From NCBI RefSeq assembly GCF_016584115.1, contig NZ_NRSK01000021.1, positions 1 through 51,754 of the forward strand: 51,754 nt of DNA, written 5' to 3'. The notes beneath the pieces are model-generated. The model made no database searches. It was not told where the DNA came from and worked only from the letters and a program-made list of their open reading frames with translations. Of the stretch, positions 9,253-18,252 are shown one piece after another (the first letter of the stretch is position 1; every line of letters begins with the position of its first letter). The stretch comes from Ectothiorhodospira mobilis (lineage in GTDB: Bacteria > Pseudomonadota > Gammaproteobacteria > Ectothiorhodospirales > Ectothiorhodospiraceae). The translations under genes were made by a program, and so were the position numbers.

Positions 9253-9278
9253 CCCGGGGGACCCCTGGGTCCCCCGGG
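9253..9278 (+). terminator. Hairpin after the porin-like gene
   Basis: CCCGGGGGACCC (9253-9264) and GGGTCCCCCGGG (9267-9278) are a perfect 12-base inverted repeat around CT, 8 bases after the porin stop. No clear T-run follows, so termination or 3'-end protection are both possible. It lies within what would be the first codons of a longer methyltransferase reading, which argues for the shorter start at 9307. Confidence 0.6.
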
Positions 9279-9306
9279 CCTGTCTCCTCCCTCAGGCTAT
9301 TTCGTC

Positions 9307-10170
9307 ATGCCCCCTGTCCGCGAACGCGATGCACTGGCCCGGCGCTATGCCGAGCCCCATCTCCTCCAGCGCCTGCGCACGGCCCTGGACGAGGCCGGAC
9401 TGGATCCGGAACGGCTCAGCTGCGAAGCGGTGGCCGCCATCGATCAGCTGCATGTGGGGGGGCGCCGGGCCAGCCGGCAGCTGGCCGACCGGGCCGACCT
9501 GCGGCCCGGGGCCCGGGTGCTGGACCTGGGTTGCGGCACCGGCGGCAGCAGCCGCCTGCTCATGCAGGAATACGGGGCCCGGGTGGTGGGGGTGGATATC
9601 ACCCCGGACTATCTGGCGGTGGCCCGGTGGCTGAACCGGGCCACCGGTCTGGCAGGGGCATGCGCCCTGATGCGGGCCGATGCCAGCCATCTGCCCTTCG
9701 GGGCGGCCTCTTTCGATGGCATCTGGGTGCAGCACACCTTCATGAACGTGCCCGACATGGACCGGGCCCTGGCCGAGGCGGTGCGGGTGCTCCGGCCCGG
9801 AGGGTACTTGTGGCTGCACGAGGTGATCCGCGGGGAGGGGGATGGCCCCCTGTCCCTGCCCGTGCCCTGGGCGGATGAGGCCCGGCACAGCCATCTCCTG
9901 ACCCGGGAGGCCCTGGAGGCCCGTCTGCGGGCCGCGGGCTTGCAGACCCTGGTCTTCGAGGATATCAGCCAGGATGCCCTGGCCTGGCGCAGCAAGCACA
10001 CCCGCCGGGAGGCGGCCGGCGGCGGCATCCGGTTGTCCCCGGTGCTCATCTTCGGCCCCCGATTCCTGGACATGGGGCGCAATGTCATGGAAAACCTGAA
10101 GGCGGATCGTATCCGCATCGTGCAGGCCATCCTCCGGCGCGGCGACGACCGGTCGTTGGCTCCGGCCTGA
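9307..10170 (+). CDS. Class I SAM-dependent methyltransferase, substrate unknown
   Basis: A 287-residue Rossmann-fold methyltransferase. SAM motif I is VLDLGCGTGG (71-80), motif II region VVGVDITPDYL, and RADASHLPFGAASFDGIWV matches the post-motif acidic loop and motif IV. The N-terminal AAIDQLHVGGRRAS recalls glycine-betaine-type N-methyltransferases, but this is a weak resemblance. Start ATG 9307 is preferred over ATG 9244: the earlier start overlaps the porin stop, lacks a ribosome site, and its 21 extra codons are the low-complexity hairpin region. It is convergent with liuE, 21 bases away. Whether it is read from the LiuR-controlled porin promoter depends on the hairpin. Confidence 0.82.
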   Translation: MPPVRERDALARRYAEPHLLQRLRTALDEAGLDPERLSCEAVAAIDQLHVGGRRASRQLADRADLRPGARVLDLGCGTGGSSRLLMQEYGARVVGVDITPDYLAVARWLNRATGLAGACALMRADASHLPFGAASFDGIWVQHTFMNVPDMDRALAEAVRVLRPGGYLWLHEVIRGEGDGPLSLPVPWADEARHSHLLTREALEARLRAAGLQTLVFEDISQDALAWRSKHTRREAAGGGIRLSPVLIFGPRFLDMGRNVMENLKADRIRIVQAILRRGDDRSLAPA

Positions 10171-10191
10171 GCCTGCGGGAACTGCGCAGGA

Positions 10192-11115
10192 TCAGTGCCC
10201 TTCGGCCCCGACCGCATGGCCCGGGCCCATGGCCCGGGAGACCTTGGCATTCACGGGGCGCTGCAGCAGGTGGCAGATCCAGTGGGCCGTGTCCACCAGG
10301 GCCGGCAGCCGGATCCCCGTCTCGATGCCCATGCCCTGGAGCATGTACACCACATCCTCGGTGGCCACGTTGCCCGCGGCGCCCCGGGCATAGGGGCAGC
10401 CCCCCAGGCCGGCAATGGCGGTGTCGATGGTGGCGATGCCCAGTTCCATCACGGCGTAGAGATTGGCCAGGGCCTGGCCGTAGGTGTCGTGGAAATGGGC
10501 CGCCAGCTGCGCCATGGGGACCTGTTCCGCCACCGTCTCTACCATGTGCCGGGCCTGGAGCGGCGTGCCGGTGCCGATGGTGTCCCCCAGGGAGATCTCG
10601 CCGCAGCCCATCTGGTGCAGGCTGCGGGCCACCCGGGCCACGGCGCGGGGATCGACGGCCCCCTCGTAGGGGCAGCCCAGGGTACAGGAGACGTAGCCCC
10701 GCACCGGGATCCCCAGGTCCCGTGCCCGCTCCAGTACCGGCGCAAAGCGGGCCAGGCTCTCGTCGATGCTGCAGTTGATGTTCTTGCGCGAGAAGGTCTC
10801 CGAGGCGGCGGCGAACACCGCCACGTCCCGGGCCCCCGCCGCCACGGCGTTCTCCAGACCCTGCAGGTTGGGGGTGAGCACCGGGTGGCGTACCCCGGGG
10901 GCCACGGGCAGGCGGGCCATCACCTGGGCATGATCCGCCATCTGGGGGACCCAGCGGGGGGAGACAAAGGCGGTGGCCTCCACCCAGGTCAGCCCGGCCC
11001 CCACCAGGCGCCGGATCAGTTCCACCTTGGTGTCGGTGTCGATGTGCCCGGGCTCGTTCTGCAGTCCATCCCGGGGGCCGACTTCCACGATGCGTACGGA
11101 TCGGGGCAGGGCCAT
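10192..11115 (-). CDS. liuE: Hydroxymethylglutaryl-CoA lyase
   Basis: Cleaves 3-hydroxy-3-methylglutaryl-CoA to acetyl-CoA and acetoacetate, the last step of leucine breakdown. The 307 residues include the HMGL N-terminal signature VEVGPRDGLQNE (R15, D16), metal-binding HFH (207-209) and the active-site loop GLGGCPYARGAAGN with C240. The start ATG 11115 has GGAGA 9 bases before it. Last gene of the leftward liu operon, 12 bases after maoC. The acetoacetate product feeds AacS, encoded at 5817-7784. Confidence 0.96.
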   Translation of the reverse strand: MALPRSVRIVEVGPRDGLQNEPGHIDTDTKVELIRRLVGAGLTWVEATAFVSPRWVPQMADHAQVMARLPVAPGVRHPVLTPNLQGLENAVAAGARDVAVFAAASETFSRKNINCSIDESLARFAPVLERARDLGIPVRGYVSCTLGCPYEGAVDPRAVARVARSLHQMGCGEISLGDTIGTGTPLQARHMVETVAEQVPMAQLAAHFHDTYGQALANLYAVMELGIATIDTAIAGLGGCPYARGAAGNVATEDVVYMLQGMGIETGIRLPALVDTAHWICHLLQRPVNAKVSRAMGPGHAVGAEGH

Positions 11116-11127
11116 GGCCTGGTCTCC

Positions 11128-11625
11128 TTATGCCGCTTCTGGGTCTTGTGGGTCGGGGGTCACGGGGTCCGGGCAGTTCCGCCCCCGCACCAGGATGCTG
11201 GGCTGCAGCGTCAGCACCGCCTCGCCGTGCTGGTTCATACCGGTCCAGAGCACCTTGATGATGCCCCATCCGCGGCGGGATTCGGAGGGCTTCACCTCCA
11301 GGATCTCCATCTCCAGGTGGATCCGGTCCCCGGGGCGTACGGCCTGAAGGAAGCGGACCGACTCCACCCCCATGCCGATCTGTCCCTCCGCCAGCTGCAG
11401 CTGGGAGCGGATGTTCATGGCCGTCATCACCGCCACGGTGTGCCAGCCGCTGGCCACCAGTCCGCCAAAGAAGGTCTCCCGGGCCGCCTCCGGGTCCACG
11501 TGATAGGGCTGGGGATCGAACTCCCGACCGAAGCGGATGATGGCCTCCTCGGTCATGAGGGTGGGGGGGGTAGTGAAACGCATCCCCGGGGTGAGGTCTT
11601 CCAGGTAATAGGGTGGGGGGGTCAT
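11128..11625 (-). CDS. MaoC-like hot-dog-fold (R)-hydratase
   Basis: A 165-residue single hot-dog-fold protein of the MaoC dehydratase family. The family's catalytic Asp/His region is seen in FDPQPYHVDPEAA followed by FFGGLVASGWHT, and the C-terminal strand block reads GWGIIKVLWTGMNQHGEAVL. Members hydrate enoyl-CoA esters; the exact substrate is not evident, since the hydration step of leucine catabolism is already covered by liuC. Its ATG overlaps the liuD stop by 4 bases (ATGA), so translation is coupled. It is an extra gene compared with the plain liuRABCDE order. Confidence 0.88.
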   Translation of the reverse strand: MTPPPYYLEDLTPGMRFTTPPTLMTEEAIIRFGREFDPQPYHVDPEAARETFFGGLVASGWHTVAVMTAMNIRSQLQLAEGQIGMGVESVRFLQAVRPGDRIHLEMEILEVKPSESRRGWGIIKVLWTGMNQHGEAVLTLQPSILVRGRNCPDPVTPDPQDPEAA

Positions 11626-13634
11626 TGCGCCTCCTCCGTGTGCAGGGCCAGCAGGGTGGCCCCCTCGGCCACCTGATCTCCTTCCCCGTAATACACCGCT
11701 TCCACCTCTCCGGGGGCGAAGGCGTGGATCACGTATTCCATCTTCATGGCCTCCAGGACCATCAGCGGATCCCCTTCCTCCACCCGGTCGCCGGGGGCCA
11801 CGTGCACCGTCACCACCATGCCCGGCATGGGCGCCACCAGGGTGCCGTCCTTCACCTCGTCGTCCATGCCCGCCGCCAGGGGATCGTGGCGCACCAGGGT
11901 ATGGGTCTCGGTGTCCAGGACCACCGTCAGCCGGGGGCCATCCTCCAGCACCCAGGCATCCAGGTGGATCCCGTCCAGCTGCAGGTGCAGATGGCCATCG
12001 CCCTGGAGTTCACCCCGGGTCCGGTGGGTGCCTCCCTCCCAGGTGAGCCGGTATTCCTCCCCACGACCGTGCACCTCCACCTGCAGTTCCCGGTCCCGGC
12101 TCGGGTCCATGAAGTGCAGGGCCCGGTAGCCATCGCCGTTGAGCTGCCAGCCATGGGTGGCGTGCCAGGGGGAGAAGGGGTCCCCGGAACGCTGCGCCTG
12201 GTCCCGGCTGTCCTGCTCCACCCGCAGCAACTCGTGCAGGGCCGCTGCCGCCACCGGGGCGGACCCGAGCGTCCCGGGCCGGGGACACAGGGCATCCCGG
12301 TGGGCCTCGATGAAGCCGGTGTCGATGCGGGCCCCGCGGAAGTCCGGATGCACCGCCACCCGGGCCAGAAAGTCCACGTTGGTGGTGGTGCCCACCACGA
12401 TGAAGGCCCGCAGGGCATGGCGCAGGCGGTTGAGGGCCCGCTCCCGGTCCTGGTCCCAGACCACCAGCTTGGCGATCATGGGGTCGTAGTGCACCGAGAT
12501 CTCATCTCCCTCGCCCACGCCGGTGTCGATGCGCACATGGGGCGAGGCCTCCGGGGTGCGCAGGTGGCGGATCACCCCCGTGGCCGGCAGGAAGTCCCGG
12601 TCCGGGTCCTCGGCATAGATGCGTGCCTCGAAGGCATGGCCGGTGAAACCGATGCCCTCCTGGTTCCGGGGCAGGGGTTCGCCACAGGCCACCTGCAGCT
12701 GCCAGGCCACCAGATCCAGACCGGTGATCATCTCCGTGACCGGATGTTCCACCTGCAGCCGGGTGTTCATCTCCATGAAGTAGAACGCCCCGCGGCCATC
12801 CATGATGAATTCCACGGTGCCGGCCCCCACGTAGCCGATGGCCCGGGCCGCCGCCACGGCGGTCTCCCCCAGCTGCCGGCGCTGGACGGCGTCCAGGCCC
12901 GGGGCCGGGGCCTCCTCGATTACCTTCTGGTGACGGCGTTGCACGGAACAGTCCCGCTCGAACAGGTGCACCACATGACCGTGGGTGTCGGCAAAGACCT
13001 GCACCTCCACGTGGCGGGGCTGGATCAGGTATTTCTCGATGAGCACCCGATCGTCGCCGAAGGCGGCAGCGGATTCACGCCGGGCCGCCTCCAGCGCCGC
13101 GCTGAAGTCCCCGGGATGGTCCACCCGCCGCATGCCCTTGCCGCCGCCCCCGGCGGAGGCCTTGATGAGCACCGGGTAGCCGATCTCCTGCGCCACCCGG
13201 GCCAGATGCGCCACCGACTGCTCCTCGCCGTGATCCCCCGGCACCAGCGGCACCCCGGCCCGCTCCATGATGGCCTTGGCCGCGCTCTTGGAACCCATGG
13301 TCCGGATGGCTTCGGGCGGGGGACCGATGAAGACGATGCCGGCGTCGGCGCAGGCCTGGGCGAAATCCGCATTCTCCGAGAGAAAGCCGTATCCCGGATG
13401 GATGGCCTGGGCCCCGGAGCGCCGGGCCACCTCCAGGATGCGCTCTGCATTCAGGTAGCTCTCCCGGGCCGGGGCCGGTCCGATGGGCCAGGCCTCGTCA
13501 CAGGCCTGCACGTGCAGGGCCTGGCGGTCCGGTTCCGAATACACCGCGACGGTGCGGATGCCCAGGTGCCGGCAGGTACGACTGATCCGGCAGGCGATTT
13601 CCCCCCGGTTGGCGATGAGGATCTTGTCGAACAT
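11622..13634 (-). CDS. liuD: 3-Methylcrotonyl-CoA carboxylase, biotin-containing alpha subunit
   Basis: Carboxylates its own biotin with bicarbonate and ATP and passes the carboxyl to methylcrotonyl-CoA together with LiuB. Domains: biotin carboxylase N-domain from residue 1 (FDKILIANRGEIACR), ATP-grasp with glycine loop KASAGGGGKGM (158-168), biotin carboxylase C-domain to about 445, a linking domain, and a biotinyl domain with EAMKMEYV, biotin on K631. The start ATG 13634 (670 residues) has AGGGA 9 bases upstream; an in-frame TTG at 13664 would add 10 non-conserved residues. It overlaps maoC by 4 bases. With liuB adjacent, MCC is preferred over geranyl- or propionyl-CoA carboxylase. Confidence 0.95.
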   Translation of the reverse strand: MFDKILIANRGEIACRISRTCRHLGIRTVAVYSEPDRQALHVQACDEAWPIGPAPARESYLNAERILEVARRSGAQAIHPGYGFLSENADFAQACADAGIVFIGPPPEAIRTMGSKSAAKAIMERAGVPLVPGDHGEEQSVAHLARVAQEIGYPVLIKASAGGGGKGMRRVDHPGDFSAALEAARRESAAAFGDDRVLIEKYLIQPRHVEVQVFADTHGHVVHLFERDCSVQRRHQKVIEEAPAPGLDAVQRRQLGETAVAAARAIGYVGAGTVEFIMDGRGAFYFMEMNTRLQVEHPVTEMITGLDLVAWQLQVACGEPLPRNQEGIGFTGHAFEARIYAEDPDRDFLPATGVIRHLRTPEASPHVRIDTGVGEGDEISVHYDPMIAKLVVWDQDRERALNRLRHALRAFIVVGTTTNVDFLARVAVHPDFRGARIDTGFIEAHRDALCPRPGTLGSAPVAAAALHELLRVEQDSRDQAQRSGDPFSPWHATHGWQLNGDGYRALHFMDPSRDRELQVEVHGRGEEYRLTWEGGTHRTRGELQGDGHLHLQLDGIHLDAWVLEDGPRLTVVLDTETHTLVRHDPLAAGMDDEVKDGTLVAPMPGMVVTVHVAPGDRVEEGDPLMVLEAMKMEYVIHAFAPGEVEAVYYGEGDQVAEGATLLALHTEEAQ

Positions 13635-13694
13635 GCTCCAGTCCCTGTCAGGTGATGCGTGCAAGCAAAAAGGCGGTGGGGGCGCGACGAGGCA

Positions 13695-14498
13695 TCAGTC
13701 CGTCGCGGCGGGGCACCACAGGGGGTCCCGCTTCTCCAGGAAGGCCGTCAGCCCTTCCTGTCCCTCCTCCCCCACCCGCAGCCGGGCGATGCGATCGGCG
13801 GTGTCCCGGATCAGGGGTTCGTCGATGGGCCGGCCGGCCACGTCCCGCACCAGCGCCTTGGCGGCCTGCATGGCCTGCGGGCCGTTGCGGCGCAGCCCCT
13901 GCAGGAGGGTCTCGATGCGGCTGTCCAGGTCCGTCTCGTCCGCGGCCACCTCATGCACCAGGCCGATGCGATGCGCCTCTTGGGCGTCGAAGCGTTCGGC
14001 GGTGGTGAAATAGCGCCGTGCCTGGCGACTGCCCATGGCGGCGATGACATAGGGGGCGATGGCGGCCGGGATCAGTCCCAGGCGCACCTCGGAGAGGCAG
14101 AAGCGGGCCGCAGGGGCGGCCAGGGCGATGTCGCAGGCCGCCACCAGGCCCACGCCCCCGCCCACGGCGGCCCCGTGGACCCGGGCGATGGTGGGTTTGC
14201 TGAAGCGGTAGAGGGTGTCCATGAGCCGGGCCAGCCCCAGGGCGTCCCGGTGGTTCTCCTCCCGGGTGTAGGCGGCCATGCGCTGCATCCAGTGGATGTC
14301 CGCCCCGGCGGAAAAGCTCTTGCCGGCCCCGGTGAGCACCAGGGCCCGGACCCGGTGGTCCCGTTCCAGGTCCTCCAGGGTGCGGGTGAGGGTCTCGATG
14401 AGGGTGTCGTCGAAGGCGTTGTGGCGTTCCGGACGGTTCAGAAGGACGGTGGCCACCGACTCGCGGATGCGTACGATCAGGTGCTGTTCGCTGGGCAT
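13695..14498 (-). CDS. liuC: Methylglutaconyl-CoA hydratase (crotonase family)
   Basis: Hydrates 3-methylglutaconyl-CoA to HMG-CoA. The 267-residue crotonase fold shows the CoA-binding and oxyanion segments SFSAGADIHWM and VHGAAVGGGVGLVAACDIAL, then SEVRLGLIPAAIAPYV, where a glutamate acts in hydratases. The start ATG 14498 has AGGA upstream. The same frame stays open upstream inside liuB to 15137, but those codons give low-complexity Gly/Pro/Arg sequence and are not coding. It lies 14 bases after liuB and 60 before liuD. Assignment to the leucine step rests on the operon context. Confidence 0.93.
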   Translation of the reverse strand: MPSEQHLIVRIRESVATVLLNRPERHNAFDDTLIETLTRTLEDLERDHRVRALVLTGAGKSFSAGADIHWMQRMAAYTREENHRDALGLARLMDTLYRFSKPTIARVHGAAVGGGVGLVAACDIALAAPAARFCLSEVRLGLIPAAIAPYVIAAMGSRQARRYFTTAERFDAQEAHRIGLVHEVAADETDLDSRIETLLQGLRRNGPQAMQAAKALVRDVAGRPIDEPLIRDTADRIARLRVGEEGQEGLTAFLEKRDPLWCPAATD

Positions 14499-14512
14499 GG
14501 GGAGTCCTCGGA

Positions 14513-16120
<1,608 letters not shown>

Positions 16121-16181
16121 CGGTCTCCCTGCCCCGGTGGATGGCAGATGCTGGAATGGACCCGCTGGGGGTCCGGCGGGG

Positions 16182-17348
16182 TCAGCGGGTCTCCTTGAAC
16201 AGTTCGCGCCCGATCAGCATGCGGCGGATCTCGGAGGTGCCGGCACCGATCTCGTAGAGCTTGGCGTCCCGCAGTAGGCGCCCGGTGGGGTACTCGTTGA
16301 TATACCCGTTGCCCCCCAGGCACTGGATCGCCTCCAGGGCCATCCAGGTGGCCTTCTCTGCGGCGTAGAGGATGGCCCCGGCGGCATCCTTGCGGCTGGT
16401 CTGGCCCCGGTCACAGGCCCGACCCACGGCATAGACATAGGCGCGACAGGCGTTGAGGGTGACGTACATGTCCGCCAGCTTGCCCTGCATGAGTTGGAAC
16501 TCACCGATGGACTGACCGAACTGCTTGCGCTCATGCACGTAGGGCAGGACCACATCCATGCAGGCGGCCATGATGCCCAGGGGGCCGGCGGCCAGCACGG
16601 CACGCTCGTAGTCCAGGCCGGACATGAGTACCTTCACCCCTTCGCCCTCGCGGCCCAGGATGTTCTTTGCCGGTACCCGGCACTGTTCGAAGATCAGTTC
16701 ACAGGTGTTGGAGCCGCGCATGCCCAGCTTGTCCAGCTTCTGCGCCGTGGAGAAACCGGGCATGTCCCGTTCCACGATGAAGGCGGTGATGCCCTTGGGG
16801 CCCGCCTCCGGGTCGGTCTTGGCATAGACCACCAGGGTGCTGGCCTCGGGGCCATTGGTGATCCACATCTTGTTGCCGTCGAGGATGTAATGATCCCCCT
16901 CGCGGCGGGCCCGCAGGCGCATGCCCACCACGTCGGAGCCGGCGCCGGGCTCGGACATGGCCAGGGCCCCCACCTGTTCCCCGGAGAGGAGCCCCGGCAG
17001 GTATTTCTGTTTCTGCTCCTCGGTACCGTTGAGCTTGATCTGGTTGACGCACAGGTTGGAATGGGCGCCGTAGGACAGGCCCACCGAGGCCGAGGCCCGG
17101 GAGATCTCCTCCACGGCCACCATGTGGGCGAGATAGCCCATTCCGCTGCCGCCGTAGGCCTCGTCCACGGTGATGCCCAGCAGCCCCATCTCCCCCAGCT
17201 TGGGCCACAGGTCCGCCGGGAAGAGATTGTCCTGATCGATCTGCGCCGCCCGGGGGGCGATCTCCGCCGCCGCGAACTCGGCCACGGCATCCCGCAGCAT
17301 GTTGATCTCGTCGCCCAGGTCAAAGTCCAGAGTGGGGTAGTGGCTCAT
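16182..17348 (-). CDS. liuA: Isovaleryl-CoA dehydrogenase
   Basis: FAD enzyme oxidising isovaleryl-CoA to 3-methylcrotonyl-CoA and handing electrons to ETF. The 388 residues carry acyl-CoA dehydrogenase signatures [13 protein letters not shown] and [29 protein letters not shown] (shown here only as the family block near the C-terminus). The catalytic base is E248 in [10 protein letters not shown], the position characteristic of isovaleryl-CoA dehydrogenases. AAGGA precedes ATG 17348. It is the first enzyme gene of the liu operon, with its own promoter and operator in the 136-base gap after liuR. Its electron acceptors are encoded at 27887-31255. Confidence 0.96.
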   Translation of the reverse strand: MSHYPTLDFDLGDEINMLRDAVAEFAAAEIAPRAAQIDQDNLFPADLWPKLGEMGLLGITVDEAYGGSGMGYLAHMVAVEEISRASASVGLSYGAHSNLCVNQIKLNGTEEQKQKYLPGLLSGEQVGALAMSEPGAGSDVVGMRLRARREGDHYILDGNKMWITNGPEASTLVVYAKTDPEAGPKGITAFIVERDMPGFSTAQKLDKLGMRGSNTCELIFEQCRVPAKNILGREGEGVKVLMSGLDYERAVLAAGPLGIMAACMDVVLPYVHERKQFGQSIGEFQLMQGKLADMYVTLNACRAYVYAVGRACDRGQTSRKDAAGAILYAAEKATWMALEAIQCLGGNGYINEYPTGRLLRDAKLYEIGAGTSEIRRMLIGRELFKETR

Positions 17349-17377
17349 GACGGAAGTCCTTTGGGTGGTTTGAGCCG

Positions 17378-17406
17378 AGATTAAATGACGTTGACGTAAA
17401 CGTCAA
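17378..17406 (-). promoter_or_regulatory. liuA promoter with LiuR-type operator
   Basis: The 16-base site TTGACGTTTACGTCAA (minus strand, 17406-17391) is a perfect 7+7 inverted repeat around two bases. It contains the -35 TTGACG (17406-17401); 17 bases further comes TAATCT (17383-17378) as -10. A bound regulator would cover the -35 and half the spacer, consistent with repression. It lies 30-58 bases upstream of liuA. Confidence 0.78.
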
Positions 17407-17484
17407 TTTTTCACTGCAGCCGGATCCAGCGGTGGGCAGGGGATATGGAAAGCGGGATGCCCGGCGGCGCGGGGAGGCCGTGCT

Positions 17485-17964
17485 TCAGGTGCCGGTGGAG
17501 GATCGGGGGGCGGGGAGGTCCTTTTCTTCCGTGGCCTTGCCCTGGCGTTCCTGGGTCTCCAGCAGCTGCCGGCAGTGGCTGTAGGACTGCTCCAGTTCCT
17601 CCAGAGTCTCCTCCAGGTCCTGGCGCTGCTGCAGCAGCTGGGCCCGCTTCTCTTCCAGTACGCTCAGGTAGTATTTGAGCTGGCGGGCCTCGCCGTGGGC
17701 TTCGTCATAGAGTTCAAAGGCCTCGCGCATCTCCGCCAGGGTGAAGCCCAGGCGCTTGCCGCGCAGGATCAGCTTCAGCCGGGCCCGGTCCCGGCGCCGG
17801 TAGAGCCGCTTGGAGCCCACCCGTTGGGGGGAGAGCAGGCCCTCGTCCTCGTAGAAGCGGATGGCCCTGGTGGTGATGCCGAATTCCCGGGCCAGTTCGC
17901 CGATGGTGTAGGTGGTGCCACCGGTGTCGTTGTCCCGGAGGACGAAGGGTTGGGGGTGGGTCAT
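17485..17964 (-). CDS. liuR: MerR-family regulator of leucine/isovalerate catabolism
   Basis: A 159-residue MerR-type regulator. The winged helix-turn-helix reads YTIGELAREFGITTRAIRFY (19-38), then EDEGLLSP and the wing residues KRLYRRRD, followed by a dimerisation coiled coil (about 95-140). The tail has none of the clustered metal-binding cysteines of metal-sensing MerR proteins. LiuR proteins in Proteobacteria control liu operons. ATG 17964 is chosen with GGAG 11 bases upstream; a GTG at 18036 would place the operator inside the gene. It lies directly upstream of liuA in the same direction. Assignment rests on the fold plus operon position. Confidence 0.9.
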   Translation of the reverse strand: MTHPQPFVLRDNDTGGTTYTIGELAREFGITTRAIRFYEDEGLLSPQRVGSKRLYRRRDRARLKLILRGKRLGFTLAEMREAFELYDEAHGEARQLKYYLSVLEEKRAQLLQQRQDLEETLEELEQSYSHCRQLLETQERQGKATEEKDLPAPRSSTGT

Positions 17965-18025
17965 GGCCGTCACACGCTCCGTGCTGGTGGATCGGGGGGA
18001 TCGCAGGGGAATCACTTGCTTTCCC

Positions 18026-18100
18026 TTAACGTTCACGTCACTTTACGGAACCATATCAGATCCTCTTTTCCTATTGTACGAAAAAGTTGAGCTGCGTGAA
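18026..18100 (-). promoter_or_regulatory. liuR promoter and probable autoregulatory site
   Basis: The minus-strand site GTGACGTGAACGTTAA (18041-18026) matches the operator seen at the other liu promoters, 62 bases before the liuR ATG. A candidate promoter lies upstream: -35 TTCACG (18100-18095), 16-base spacer, -10 TACAAT (18078-18073). The operator would then fall about 25-40 bases past the transcription start, as a roadblock. The operator is more certain than the promoter hexamers. Confidence 0.55.
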
Positions 18101-18158
18101 GGGGGTTTGATGCACTGCGGCATCCTGAGCGGGGCCGGGAGAAGGGGGCAAAAAAAGG

Positions 18159-18187
18159 TTGACGTATACGTAAACGGTAACTAAATT
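18159..18187 (+). promoter_or_regulatory. Promoter of the ligase/Liv/ETF operon with LiuR-type operator
   Basis: The site TTGACGTATACGTAAA (18159-18174) contains the -35 TTGACG; a 17-base spacer leads to -10 TAAATT (18182-18187). This is the same geometry as the liuA and porin promoters (TTGACG, 17 bases, TA...T hexamer), so the 13 kb rightward operon is probably under the same regulator. The first start codon is at 18253. Confidence 0.75.
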
Positions 18188-18252
18188 GCCCCATAACGTA
18201 ATAACCAGAACGGCGTCAATCAGATGAACGCCGGCAAGGGGGAGGAGGTTGC

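Noticed and set aside
9244-9306. Start of the methyltransferase at the ATG overlapping the porin stop
   Set aside because: The 21 codons are the hairpin sequence read as Gly/Pro-rich residues, with no ribosome site.
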